Positions 8,661-16,919 of a stretch of DNA of 64,000 nt are shown here, in pieces. The stretch is from an uncultured Faecalibacterium sp. (lineage in GTDB: Bacteria > Bacillota > Clostridia > Oscillospirales > Ruminococcaceae). The stretch covers positions 1 through 64,000 of the forward strand of contig UQDV01000011.1 of the NCBI GenBank assembly GCA_900539945.1, in the 5' to 3' direction. The position numbers and the translations under genes were made by a program. Each line of letters opens with the position of its first letter. Position 1 is the stretch's first letter. The notes beneath the pieces are model-generated. The model worked only from the letters and a program-made list of their open reading frames with translations, was not told the origin of the DNA and made no database searches.

Positions 8661-8757
8661 TCCTTACAGGAACGGACAACCCGGAGGGGAAGGTTACTTA
8701 CCTACACCGTGCGGTGTAGACGGCTGGGCTACCTACCAGCTCTGGCATCTCTCAGAA
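8661..8757 (-). ncRNA. Likely yjdF (azaaromatic) riboswitch
   Basis: The leader of yjdF, between its promoter and ribosome site, is strongly structured on the minus strand. It has the hairpin CTACACCG-CGGTGTAG, a segment GGTAGGTAGCCCAGCC, and a distal stem ending close to the Shine-Dalgarno, consistent with translational control. The call rests mainly on gene context plus structure; no covariance model could be run. Confidence 0.7.
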
Positions 8758-8811
8758 AGAAATGCGTTGCGTTTTTATCCTGCTTTTATTATATAAAGCA
8801 CATCCCTGTGC

Positions 8812-8839
8812 ATTATATCTACCTTAATTGGTTTTCCAA
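8812..8839 (-). promoter_or_regulatory. yjdF promoter
   Basis: On the minus strand TTGGAA (8834-8839) and TATAAT (8812-8817) are separated by 16 bp; the transcript would start near 8805, ahead of the riboswitch. Confidence 0.65.
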
Positions 8840-8901
8840 GTGAAGTATACCACACTCGTGGTCAAATGACCACCCATATATACGAGAATTTGGCTGTTTT
8901 A

Positions 8902-8942
8902 CTGCGTACGTGCGTACCAACCTTCCGTACGCACGTACGCAG
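8902..8942. repeat. 16 bp perfect inverted repeat made of GTACG units
   Basis: Arms 8902-8917 and 8927-8942 are perfectly complementary around a 9-base centre, and each arm is itself built of near-palindromic TACGTGCGTA-like units. There is no U-run. It could be a relaxase, Rep or regulator binding site. Confidence 0.7.
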
Positions 8943-9019
8943 CGATTCGTCCGAAACGTACCTTATACAACCGTTCCCCCTCGGAGAGCCCACGGCACTT
9001 TGCAGGCCGCAGGGATGAA

Positions 9020-9235
9020 AGTGTCATAGTGGGTTATTACACTTCCGCAGAAGTGCCTTTTCCTCGCCGCAAACAGCCGGGGTGCGCCTTTGTGAGAGCT
9101 TTCTATGCGGCGAATCCACATCGCCCACAGGCGATGTGAGCAGGGATTCTAAGGGGCGCAGCACCCTTGGCACACAACTTTGCTACAAAGTCTAGTGTGT
9201 TACACCTTTCCAGAGGTGTACACGTTCCTGAAATG
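9020..9235. other. Candidate transfer-origin-like region
   Basis: The region contains a perfect hairpin (9117-9125 with 9130-9138) and two similar motifs on the minus strand, GTGTAATAACCCACTA and GTGTAACACACTAG, each beside a short inverted repeat. Repeats of this kind beside nick-like sites are common in mobilizable-element origins of transfer. No relaxase gene is in the window, so this is tentative. Confidence 0.3.
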
Positions 9236-9417
9236 CAAAAAGTCCCATATCCAATACCTTGACGGTGCGGACATGGGACTTGATGCTTCCTTGGCCTAGC
9301 CGGGTACTCGTAACCAATCCTGACAGGCAGTTGCCGTGTCATTTCTCGAAAACTGTTTTACGAATACCCAGCACCTGGACGCACCCTGCCAAAATCCACA
9401 TACGACAGCGATATGAG

Positions 9418-9455
9418 AAACAGAGCGTTCCCCATCGGGAACGCTCTGTTTTCTT
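9418..9455. terminator. Strong bidirectional terminator
   Basis: A 15 bp stem (AAACAGAGCGTTCCC with GGGAACGCTCTGTTT) closes a CATC loop and is flanked by A-rich and T-rich runs. No adjacent gene clearly ends here; it insulates the mobile segment from the riboflavin operon. Confidence 0.8.
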
Positions 9456-9501
9456 TACTGGTGGTATGATGAGCCTGTTCTGCCTGCCATGCGGCAAGCT
9501 C

Positions 9502-9600
9502 GCTTTTGAGAACACGTCACTTTCGGCAGCTTGCAAGAAAACACGGTGAAAACTTTGGCAAAAAGAGAGAGAACTGGACGGTGCCAGCCCTCTTGACAAG
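9502..9600 (+). repeat. Long direct repeat, right copy
   Basis: This is the second copy of the 1499-1597 repeat in the same orientation. It lies 55 bp before the riboflavin promoter and keeps the same final segment GCCAGCCCTCTTGACAAG. Confidence 0.8.
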
Positions 9601-9654
9601 GTTTTTCTACGAAATGTTGTTCCATCCCGGTTTTGTCCCGGTTTCAAAAAGGGC

Positions 9655-9683
9655 TTGCATTCGGTTATATACCATGCTATAAT
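9655..9683 (+). promoter_or_regulatory. Riboflavin operon promoter
   Basis: TTGCAT (9655-9660) and a consensus TATAAT (9678-9683) have a 17 bp spacer and lead directly into the FMN riboswitch. Confidence 0.85.
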
Positions 9684-9702
9684 GCTCCCAGAAATTGAAT
9701 CA

Positions 9703-9812
9703 AGAATCTTCAGGGCAGGGTGCGATTCCCTACCGGTGGTACAGCCCACGAGCCGCAAGGCATGATTCGGTGAAACTCCGAAGCCGACAGTACAGTCTGG
9801 ATGAAAGAAGAT
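9703..9812 (+). ncRNA. FMN riboswitch (RFN element)
   Basis: The canonical conserved blocks are present in order: ATCTTCAGGGCAGGG, TTCCCTACCGGTGGT, AGCCCACGAGCC, GAAACTCCGAAGCCGACAGT and AGTCTGGATGAAAGAAGAT. It controls the ribD-ribE-ribBA-ribH operon by sensing FMN. The expression platform follows at 9853-9955. Confidence 0.97.
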
Positions 9813-9852
9813 AGGAAAGCATAGAGAAACCACAAGATCTCTGTACTCATGG

Positions 9853-9895
9853 AAGCTGCTCTGAGATGCGTTTGCATTTCAGAGCTTTCTTTTTG
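9853..9895 (+). terminator. Riboswitch expression-platform terminator
   Basis: GCTCTGAGATGC pairs with GCATTTCAGAGC (one G-U) and TTTCTTTTT follows. FMN binding would favour this hairpin and stop transcription. Confidence 0.75.
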
Positions 9896-9923
9896 CGCAG
9901 GAGATACTGCGCCTGTTTGCCTT

Positions 9924-9955
9924 GCCCTGAACAATCTGGTTCGGGGCTTTTTTAT
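9924..9955 (+). terminator. Second tandem terminator before ribD
   Basis: GCCCTGAAC pairs with GTTCGGGGC around AATCTG and is followed by seven T. Its U-run ends only a few bases before the ribD ribosome site. Confidence 0.7.
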
Positions 9956-9969
9956 TTGGAGGCAGAGAG

Positions 9970-11076
9970 ATGAACGATACAGAGTATATGCGTCTTGCCT
10001 TAGAACTGGCTAAAAAAGGATGCGGATGGACATCCCCAAATCCGATGGTGGGTGCTGTCATTGTAAAAGATGGTCAGATCATCGGGCAGGGATGGCATGA
10101 ACGGTATGGCCAGCCCCATGCGGAGCGAAATGCGTTAGCATCCTGCGCTGTTGACCCCGAAGGGGCAACGATGTATGTGACGCTGGAGCCCTGCTGTCAT
10201 TTTGGGAAACAGCCGCCGTGTGTGAATGCTATTCTGGAAGCGGGCATCAGCCGGGTCGTAGTGGGGTCGGCAGACCCAAACCCGCTGGTGTCGGGAAAAG
10301 GAATTGCTGCTTTACGGGTGCAGGGGGTAGCGGTGACGGAAGGCGTTTTGCGGGAAGAATGCGACGCACTCAATCGGATATTCTTCCATTTTATAACGAC
10401 AAAACGCCCGTTTGTTTCTATGAAGTATGCCATGACAATGGACGGAAAAATTGCCACGGTTACGGGCGCATCCAAATGGATTACAAGTGAAGCTGCCCGA
10501 GCGTATGTTCAACAACAGCGGCATCGTTTCAGCGGAATCATGGTCGGTGTCGGAACCATTCTTGCCGATGATCCCTTATTGACCTGCCACATGGAGAACG
10601 GAAAAAATCCAGTTCGCATTGTCTGCGATACTCAGCTGCGGACACCATTGCAAGCACAGGTGGTCGCAACAGCAAAACAGATCCCGACCATCCTTGCGAC
10701 CTGCTGCGCCGACCCGAAACGGCAGGCGATATATCGACAGGCTGGGTGCCGAGTGATTTGTCTGGACAAAAGGAACGGTCACGTTGACCTTGTACAACTT
10801 ATGGAAAAACTTGGTCAGGAACAAATCGACAGCATTCTTCTGGAAGGCGGAGGGACACTGAACTGGGCAGCACTGGAAAGCGGCGTTGTTCAACAGGTGC
10901 AGGCGTACATTGCCCCAAAGCTGTTCGGCGGACAGGAAGCAAAAACACCGGTGGAAGGTGCAGGAGTTCCTATGCCGAGTGCAGCATTCCGGCTGAAAAA
11001 CAGCAGCCTGACCCATCTTGGCGAGGATATCCTGATTGAAAGCGAGGTCGAGTATCCATGTTCACCGGAATTATAG
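9970..11076 (+). CDS. ribD: Bifunctional riboflavin deaminase-reductase
   Basis: This enzyme carries out the second and third steps of riboflavin synthesis: deamination of the pyrimidine intermediate and reduction of its ribosyl chain. Residues 1-145 are the zinc deaminase domain with His50, Glu52 (PHAERNAL), Cys75 and Cys84 (TLEPCCHFGKQPPC). Residues 146-368 are the NADPH-dependent reductase domain, including GASKWITSEAARA and LLEGGGTLN. Length (368) is standard. GGAGG precedes the ATG. It is the first gene of the operon and overlaps ribE by 19 bases. Confidence 0.95.
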   Translation: MNDTEYMRLALELAKKGCGWTSPNPMVGAVIVKDGQIIGQGWHERYGQPHAERNALASCAVDPEGATMYVTLEPCCHFGKQPPCVNAILEAGISRVVVGSADPNPLVSGKGIAALRVQGVAVTEGVLREECDALNRIFFHFITTKRPFVSMKYAMTMDGKIATVTGASKWITSEAARAYVQQQRHRFSGIMVGVGTILADDPLLTCHMENGKNPVRIVCDTQLRTPLQAQVVATAKQIPTILATCCADPKRQAIYRQAGCRVICLDKRNGHVDLVQLMEKLGQEQIDSILLEGGGTLNWAALESGVVQQVQAYIAPKLFGGQEAKTPVEGAGVPMPSAAFRLKNSSLTHLGEDILIESEVEYPCSPEL

Positions 11077-11708
11077 AAGAAGTCGGAACCGTAAAGCAGA
11101 TCACGCATGGGCAGCATTCGGAAGTGCTGAACATTCAGGCACGGACCGTTCTGGAAAACACAAAAATCGGTGACAGCATCGCAGTGAATGGCATCTGCCT
11201 GACCGTTACCCGGCTTTTTGCAGACAGCTTTTCTGCCGATGTTATGCATGAAACCCTGAACCGCTCCTCTCTTGCAGGTCTTATGGTCGGGAGCAGGGTC
11301 AATCTGGAACGGGCAATGGCTGCGGATGGACGGTTCGGCGGGCATATTGTGGCGGGTCATGTGGATGGCACCGGGTGCATCCTGCGAATCGAAAAAGACG
11401 ACAATGCGGTCTGGTTTACCATCCATGCGGAACCAAATCTTTTGCGCTATGTCGTGGAAAAAGGCTCCATCACGGTCGATGGTATAAGCCTGACGGTGGC
11501 AGAAGTCGGTTCGGATGCGTTTTCAGTGTCCACCATCCCTCACACCGTCAGCTGTACAAATCTGTGTCAAAGACACAAAAACGATGTGGTAAATCTGGAG
11601 ACCGACATCCTTGGCAAGTATGTCGAAAAGCTGTTTCAGCCGATACCGCAGGAACACCGGAAAAGCTCTGTCACGAAAGAAATGCTGATACGCTACGGAT
11701 TTGAATAA
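11058..11708 (+). CDS. ribE: Riboflavin synthase alpha subunit
   Basis: This protein dismutates two molecules of 6,7-dimethyl-8-ribityllumazine to riboflavin. The 216 residues consist of two lumazine-binding repeats. The first begins MFTGIIEEVGTVKQ and contains GDSIAVNGICLTV; the second contains GHIVAGHVDGTG and GSITVDGISLTV. The start lies inside the ribD 3' end, implying translational coupling. Called ribE in most Firmicutes (ribC in E. coli usage). Confidence 0.95.
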   Translation: MFTGIIEEVGTVKQITHGQHSEVLNIQARTVLENTKIGDSIAVNGICLTVTRLFADSFSADVMHETLNRSSLAGLMVGSRVNLERAMAADGRFGGHIVAGHVDGTGCILRIEKDDNAVWFTIHAEPNLLRYVVEKGSITVDGISLTVAEVGSDAFSVSTIPHTVSCTNLCQRHKNDVVNLETDILGKYVEKLFQPIPQEHRKSSVTKEMLIRYGFE

Positions 11709-11720
11709 GGAGAAACGACG

Positions 11721-12917
11721 ATGAGATTCAATACCATTCCTGAAGCTCTGGAAGATTTGAGACAAGGCAAGATCATTTTGGTGACGGATGACCCGGAACG
11801 CGAAAACGAGGGCGATTTTATCTGTGCCGCTGAGTTTGCGACAACAGAAAATGTCAATTTCATGGCGACCCACGGCAAAGGTCTGATCTGTATGCCGATG
11901 TCGGAAGCCTTTGTACAGAAGCTGAAGTTTCCGCAGATGGTTCAGCATAACACGGACAACCATGAAACCGCCTTTACCGTGTCCATCGACCATATTTCAA
12001 CCACGACCGGCATTTCGGCTGCGGAACGCTCTATTACTGCGCTGGCCTGTGTAGCAGAAGACGCAAAAGCAGAAGATTTCCGGCGACCGGGTCATATGTT
12101 CCCGCTTTTAGCAAGGAAAAATGGTGTTCTGGAACGGAACGGCCACACAGAAGCCACCGTAGACCTGTGCCGTCTGGCAGGGCTGAAAGAGTGCGGGCTT
12201 TGCTGCGAGATCATGAGGGACGATGGCACTATGATGCGCACGAAGGAACTTGCACAGCTGGCAGAACGATTCCAAATCAAATTCATCACCATCCAAGCCT
12301 TGCAAGCGTACCGGAAGTGTCACGAAAAGCTGGTCGATCGGGTGGCTGCCGTAAATCTACCGACAAAATACGGCGACTTCCGCGCATACGGTTTTGTGAG
12401 CCGCCTGAACGGAGAGCATCACATCGCATTGGTAAAAGGTGAAATCGGTGATGGCCGGGATGTCCTGTGTCGGGTGCATTCGGAATGTCTGACGGGTGAT
12501 ACGTTCGGTTCGCTGCGCTGCGATTGCGGACAGCAGTTGGCTGCGGCGATGACGCAAATTGAAAAGGAGGGGCGTGGCATCCTGCTCTATATGCGGCAGG
12601 AAGGGCGCGGCATCGGTCTCATAAATAAGCTGCGTGCCTACGAGTTGCAGGAACAGGGCATGGATACCCTGGAAGCCAACCTCGCCCTTGGTTTCCATGG
12701 GGATGAACGGGAGTATTATATGGGAGCACAGATTTTGCGGGAGCTGGGAGCACACAGTTTGCGCCTGTTGACCAATAATCCGGATAAGGTATACCAACTT
12801 TCCGAGTTCGGTCTGGAGATTACAGAACGTGTCCCAATTCAGATGACTGCGACCGCGCACGACCTGTTCTATCTGAAAACCAAGCAGGCAAGAATGGGAC
12901 ATATCCTGAGTTATTAA
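11721..12917 (+). CDS. ribBA: DHBP synthase / GTP cyclohydrolase II
   Basis: This fused enzyme supplies both precursors of riboflavin: 3,4-dihydroxy-2-butanone-4-phosphate and the pyrimidine opened from GTP. Residues 1-200 are the RibB domain with [13 protein letters not shown] and RPGHMFPLL. Residues 205-398 are RibA with the zinc ligands Cys256, Cys267 and Cys269 in [15 protein letters not shown], followed by RQEGRGIGL. Both halves look catalytically complete. AAGGAG precedes the start 12 bases after ribE. Confidence 0.96.
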   Translation: MRFNTIPEALEDLRQGKIILVTDDPERENEGDFICAAEFATTENVNFMATHGKGLICMPMSEAFVQKLKFPQMVQHNTDNHETAFTVSIDHISTTTGISAAERSITALACVAEDAKAEDFRRPGHMFPLLARKNGVLERNGHTEATVDLCRLAGLKECGLCCEIMRDDGTMMRTKELAQLAERFQIKFITIQALQAYRKCHEKLVDRVAAVNLPTKYGDFRAYGFVSRLNGEHHIALVKGEIGDGRDVLCRVHSECLTGDTFGSLRCDCGQQLAAAMTQIEKEGRGILLYMRQEGRGIGLINKLRAYELQEQGMDTLEANLALGFHGDEREYYMGAQILRELGAHSLRLLTNNPDKVYQLSEFGLEITERVPIQMTATAHDLFYLKTKQARMGHILSY

Positions 12918-12936
12918 GGAAAAGAGGGATTTTACA

Positions 12937-13407
12937 ATGAAATCATTTGAAGGAAAACTGATTGCACAAAACATCCGGGTCGGTATCGTTGCTGCACGAT
13001 TCAACGAGTTCATCACCTCAAGGCTCCTTGGCGGGGCAATGGATGCACTCCTCCGGCACGATGTGAGCGAGGACGATGTTCATGTCGCATGGGTGCCGGG
13101 AGCGTTTGAAATTCCGCTGGTTGCTTCCAAAATGGCAAAAAGCGGAAAGTACGATGCTGTGATTTGCCTTGGCGCAGTGATTCGCGGCTCTACCAGCCAT
13201 TACGACTACGTCTGCAACGAAGTCTCAAAAGGCATCGCAGCAGTTTCGCTGGAAAGCGGTATTCCTGTTTTATTTGGCGTTCTGACGACTGAAAATATCG
13301 AGCAGGCAATCGAGCGGGCAGGTACGAAAGCCGGAAACAAGGGCTATGACTGCGCGGTCAGCGCCATCGAAATGGTCAATCTGATCCGCGAAATGGATGC
13401 AGAGTAA
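12937..13407 (+). CDS. ribH: 6,7-dimethyl-8-ribityllumazine synthase
   Basis: This enzyme condenses the ribityl pyrimidine with dihydroxybutanone phosphate; members usually form a 60-subunit shell. The 156 residues include [27 protein letters not shown] and the catalytic His region [14 protein letters not shown]. Length is normal. It completes the four-gene riboflavin set; no FAD synthetase (ribF) is in the operon. Confidence 0.96.
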   Translation: MKSFEGKLIAQNIRVGIVAARFNEFITSRLLGGAMDALLRHDVSEDDVHVAWVPGAFEIPLVASKMAKSGKYDAVICLGAVIRGSTSHYDYVCNEVSKGIAAVSLESGIPVLFGVLTTENIEQAIERAGTKAGNKGYDCAVSAIEMVNLIREMDAE

Positions 13408-13427
13408 CGGTGACACAGGAGCCTTCC

Positions 13428-13949
13428 ATGATTGTGATACGAGCGAACACCCCGGACCAGGTACTGGAGCAAACGATTCTGAGCCTTTTGCAACAGGCGC
13501 AGATCGATGCGGAGCAGATCACATTCTGCGCAAAGAAAAAACTGGAACTGCCGGGATTGGTGATTGACAACACCCGACATGAAATTTCAGCCAACGGCAG
13601 AAATATTTCGTTGACACGTCTTGAATCCGACCTGTTGTGGGTGCTGGCAGTCTGCGAAGGAACGACGCTCTCTAAAAAAGAGCTTTTTGATGCTGTATGG
13701 GGAAAGGATTGCGCCGATACCTTAAAAGTGGTTGGCAATACCGTTTCCAATCTCCGAAAGAAGCTGGCATTCTGCGGGCTGGACGGATGTCTTTGCACAG
13801 TTGGTGGAGGGTATGCTTTTCGTTACGTTCTGGCAGAGCAGGGAAAAGCCCATTCCAATACTGTCCCGACAATGGTATACTGTTGCCCAAAGGAGCTGAG
13901 AGAAAATGACCCGAATCTTGTTCATCTGTCTGGGGAATATCTGCCGTAG
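13428..13949 (+). CDS. Orphan winged-helix (OmpR/PhoB C-terminal type) protein
   Basis: Residues ~55-140 form a Trans_reg_C winged helix (SLTRLESDLLWVLA, LSKKELFDAVWG, VGNTVSNLRKKL, GGGYAFRY). The N-terminal ~50 residues are not a receiver domain: the acidic pocket and phospho-Asp are absent. AGGAG before 13428 favours this start over GTG at 13410. It sits 20 bp after ribH and its 3' end overlaps the next gene by 44 bases, so it is probably transcribed with the riboflavin genes. A DNA-binding regulator is likely; its target is unknown. Confidence 0.75.
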   Translation: MIVIRANTPDQVLEQTILSLLQQAQIDAEQITFCAKKKLELPGLVIDNTRHEISANGRNISLTRLESDLLWVLAVCEGTTLSKKELFDAVWGKDCADTLKVVGNTVSNLRKKLAFCGLDGCLCTVGGGYAFRYVLAEQGKAHSNTVPTMVYCCPKELRENDPNLVHLSGEYLP

Positions 13950-14358
13950 TCCCATGGCGGAATTTGTTATGAAAGACCTTGTGGAAAAAGCCGGTATTGC
14001 AGAAAAATTTGAAATCGCCTCCGCTGCGACCAGTGCGGAAGAAGTGGGCAACCCGGTCTATCCACCCGCTCGGCAAAAATTGGAAGACCATGCCATTTCC
14101 TGTGTAGGCAAAACGGCGCGTCAGATGACACGGCAGGATTATGATACCTATGATTATCTGGTTGCAATGGATCGAAGCAACCTGCGGGATATGGCTCGTT
14201 TTGTAGGAAACGACCCGTTGCACAAGGTCTCCCTCCTGATGTCGTATACCAGTACGCCGCACGATGTGGCCGACCCGTGGTTTACTGGAAATTTCGAGGA
14301 CACATGGCGGGATGTACTGGCAGGTTGCACGGCGTTGTTAGAGAGGCTGTGCCAATAA
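13906..14358 (+). CDS. Low-molecular-weight protein-tyrosine-phosphatase family
   Basis: The 150-residue protein has the signature P-loop CLGNICRS with nucleophile Cys8 and Arg14 and the general-acid loop DVADPWF with Asp123. The family mostly dephosphorylates phosphotyrosine proteins, but some members act on small molecules or phosphoarginine. Its place as the last gene of the riboflavin transcription unit is unusual, because the pathway needs a phosphatase for the ribitylamino-pyrimidine phosphate. That link is a hypothesis only. AAAGGAG lies 10 bases before the ATG. Confidence 0.88.
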   Translation: MTRILFICLGNICRSPMAEFVMKDLVEKAGIAEKFEIASAATSAEEVGNPVYPPARQKLEDHAISCVGKTARQMTRQDYDTYDYLVAMDRSNLRDMARFVGNDPLHKVSLLMSYTSTPHDVADPWFTGNFEDTWRDVLAGCTALLERLCQ

Positions 14359-14365
14359 AAGAAAC

Positions 14366-14412
14366 AACTGGGTGTATCATCGTTCAGATGAAGCATCCAG
14401 CTGTTTTTGATT
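14366..14412 (+). terminator. Terminator after the phosphatase gene
   Basis: AACTGGGTG pairs with CATCCAGCT (one mismatch, one G-U) and is followed by GTTTTTGATTT. It closes the riboflavin transcription unit. Confidence 0.55.
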
Positions 14413-14480
14413 TAATCTTCTGGCCTGCCGTGGTCGCAGCCGGGGGCGTATGGCTTTTTACATCAGAAGTTGTTGGAAAA

Positions 14481-16478
14481 TCAACCCTGGATGCGGGTCT
14501 GCATCAGATGGTCCGGGGTGTAGGCATCGGATAAGGTACCGTTCATGCTGGCGGCATAGTAATACAGGGCTGTCCAGGATTTCAGTTCATAGCTGGTGCC
14601 CTCCAGCACGCCCTTGCCGCGGCAATAAGGAGCCCAGAACCGGTAGTATTCCTCCGATTTGTTGTCGGAGGGAACATCCATGTAGGTGCCGGTGGCCTCA
14701 TCGTAGGGGGCAAAGGGAAGCGCCTGCCCTGTGGCCATTTTGCTGGCCCAGGGCAGCAGACTCACCAAGTTCTGGGAGGATTCAAAGGTGAACGAGGTGG
14801 AGTAGGCTTTGTGGAAGTCCAGAGGCTGCCAGCTGTCGCTCTCCGGGAAATAGACTTCGATGCTGGAAACATCACAGGAGATCTGCCCGTCAGAAATGTG
14901 ATAGCGGTAGCGCAGATTTCCGGTGTGGAGGGTGCCGGCGCCGCCGTAGGTCCGGCCCTGAGGGGTGACACCGGAGCACGCAGCATCAAAGACACAGATG
15001 GATGCCAGCTGTGCACCGGACAAGTCGCAGACCACCAGACTGGAGCCCGCGCTGTGGTCGATCGCCGATTCACCGGTGGATTGCTCGTTGAAGGCGTCCG
15101 CGACGGTAAAGTCACCCTGATACAGCGCAGTGCGGACGTAGCCGCCGAACACGAAAGATACCTGAGAGCCGGAGGCATAATTAAAGGAATCACAGATAAA
15201 GGCGGTGACAGGAGACTGGATGTAAGTGTATCCGATGGCCTTTCCGTCTTCGTACTGGATATAGTCGTAGCCGGTGGGGATGGTCATCACCACGCTGTCC
15301 GGCGTTACATCGTCCAGACCCAGCTTGGAGAAATAGCCGTCCGGTGCCGTCAGGTCTGCGTCGTAGCGGGCCAGAAGATCCTGCATACTCCGGTATGCCA
15401 GAGCTTCCGGTGACAGATCCCGGGGATCCTCGTAGTCGTATGCCTTCGTCAGCTCATAGCAGCAGGTCTCCTCGGGCACCCAGGTCCAGCCGGCAGATGT
15501 TTTTTGCAGGCTCAGCACGCCCAGGTTTTGAGCATAGCAGCCGGTGGAGGTCATGATCACGCCGTTTTCCACGATGGGTTGGTCATAGGCGAGATGGTCG
15601 TGAGCGTTCTGGATCACGTCCAGGAAGCCTTCCTGAGCCCGCGCGGTGGCCCGGTCCTCTTCCATGCCGCAGTGGCTGATGGCGATGACAAGATCGCAGC
15701 CCTTCTCCTCCTTGAGGAAACGGGCATAGACTCTGGCAACCTCGGCACAGTCCATCCGGGTCAGGTCCGAGTTCTTGCAGTAGCCGTAGGACTCCTCGCC
15801 TTCCAGGGCAAACAGACCCACCCTGTAGCCTGCTACCTGGCGGATGGCGTAGTTTTTGGCTCCGGTCTTGGCGTAGGCCCCGGCACCAAAAGCATTGGTG
15901 CTCAGGTCATCGGGGCGGATGTCGGCGCTGGTATAAGAGATCGGCTCGCCGTTGGCGTTGTATTTGATGAACATATTGGATACCAGCAACTGGGGCAGTT
16001 TGCGGTAGACCCCGTAGCGCAGCCGGTTTTTCCGGGCGTTGACCCAGGAGTTTTCGACGGCCTGATCGCCCACGTCGAATTCATGGTTGCCCAGGGTGCA
16101 GAAATCTACCTGCATTTCGGCCAGGGCCAGGATCTCCCAGCCCTTTTGATAGCCGTCCTGGTAAGGAGTTCCCTGGGAGTAGTCACCACCGTCCAAGGTC
16201 AGGGTTTTGCCAAAGGCTCGGTGGCGTACCCCGGCCTGTGCGGCGGCCATTCGCGCCACGCCGCCGGTGATCCGGGTAGAGCCGTCCGTACTCATGATCT
16301 TAGAAGTACCCAGATTGGAGTGGATATCGTTGCTCAGCAGCAACACGATATCGCCTTTGTAGGGAGTGCGGTCCTGCGTGTCAGGCCAGGCACAGCCCAT
16401 GAGAGCGGGAGCCATAGCAGTTCCGGCAGTGGTGGCGGCTGCCAGCTTCAGGAAACTTTTCCGCGAAATCTTTTTCAT
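14481..16478 (-). CDS. Lipoprotein 5'-nucleotidase / metallophosphatase
   Basis: This 665-residue protein belongs to the UshA/5'-nucleotidase family, which hydrolyses extracellular nucleotides. The N-terminus MKKISRKSFLKLAAATT resembles a twin-arginine-type leader with Arg-Lys in place of Arg-Arg, and LMGC places a lipidatable Cys at 29. The metallophosphatase domain (45-330) has LSNDIHSN, LDGGDYSQGTP, LGNHEFDVG and ISHCGMEED. The C-terminal half is the nucleotide-specificity domain. GGAGAA precedes the ATG at 16478. It stands alone behind a leader with an internal terminator. Confidence 0.85.
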   Translation of the reverse strand: MKKISRKSFLKLAAATTAGTAMAPALMGCAWPDTQDRTPYKGDIVLLLSNDIHSNLGTSKIMSTDGSTRITGGVARMAAAQAGVRHRAFGKTLTLDGGDYSQGTPYQDGYQKGWEILALAEMQVDFCTLGNHEFDVGDQAVENSWVNARKNRLRYGVYRKLPQLLVSNMFIKYNANGEPISYTSADIRPDDLSTNAFGAGAYAKTGAKNYAIRQVAGYRVGLFALEGEESYGYCKNSDLTRMDCAEVARVYARFLKEEKGCDLVIAISHCGMEEDRATARAQEGFLDVIQNAHDHLAYDQPIVENGVIMTSTGCYAQNLGVLSLQKTSAGWTWVPEETCCYELTKAYDYEDPRDLSPEALAYRSMQDLLARYDADLTAPDGYFSKLGLDDVTPDSVVMTIPTGYDYIQYEDGKAIGYTYIQSPVTAFICDSFNYASGSQVSFVFGGYVRTALYQGDFTVADAFNEQSTGESAIDHSAGSSLVVCDLSGAQLASICVFDAACSGVTPQGRTYGGAGTLHTGNLRYRYHISDGQISCDVSSIEVYFPESDSWQPLDFHKAYSTSFTFESSQNLVSLLPWASKMATGQALPFAPYDEATGTYMDVPSDNKSEEYYRFWAPYCRGKGVLEGTSYELKSWTALYYYAASMNGTLSDAYTPDHLMQTRIQG

Positions 16479-16616
16479 GATTCTGTTCTCCTTTTGACAG
16501 TCTCTTGGTATCGTGTCATTCTTGTGATGATGGACGGGAATGGCCATTCTCCCATCGGGTCTTTGGGACTGCTGTACTTCCGGTGCACACGGAAAAATGC
16601 AGAGAAGATTCCAACC

Positions 16617-16667
16617 TTGCAAAAAGAAAAAGACGCACCACAAGCCGAAAGGGGCTGTTGTGCGTCT
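16617..16667 (-). terminator. Terminator inside the 5'-nucleotidase leader
   Basis: On the minus strand GACGCACAACAGCC pairs with GGCTTGTGGTGCGTC and is followed by TTTTTCTTTTT. It lies only ~40 bases after the predicted transcript start and ~140 bases before the ATG, so it may act as an attenuator. Confidence 0.75.
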
Positions 16668-16711
16668 CTCATTCTCTCACGCAGAACCTATATGGAATCC
16701 TTGTATCTCAT

Positions 16712-16740
16712 ACTATAGCAAGACTTTCCGCAAAAGTCAA
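16712..16740 (-). promoter_or_regulatory. 5'-nucleotidase promoter
   Basis: On the minus strand TTGACT (16735-16740) and TATAGT (16712-16717) have a 17 bp spacer. Confidence 0.8.
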
Positions 16741-16919
16741 CACATTGTCTTGTTTTTTGATTGAATGTTGAAAATATTTTTGCTTTTGCAATATGGGCAA
16801 GGCCGGACCCTGTGAGCGTGAAAAACCTTCAGCTGTTTCCCAATGGACACGAATCGACAAAAATGAAGGAAAAATCACCAGCACGGCTGGTCGATGTTTA
16901 TTGTGTGCAAGGGCAATTG

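Larger units (their letters stand above)
8840..9502. other. Gene-free accessory DNA rich in palindromes
   Basis: No credible gene is seen. The stretch holds a 16 bp perfect inverted repeat (8902-8942), a block of short palindromes resembling a transfer origin (9020-9235), and a strong bidirectional terminator (9418-9455). Confidence 0.6.

Noticed and set aside
8902-9235. CRISPR array or tandem repeats in the palindromic gene-free DNA
   Set aside because: The repeats are inverted pairs, not regularly spaced direct repeats with spacers.
14277-14534. Small plus-strand frame after the phosphatase
   Set aside because: It begins inside the phosphatase gene and crosses a terminator; no ribosome site.
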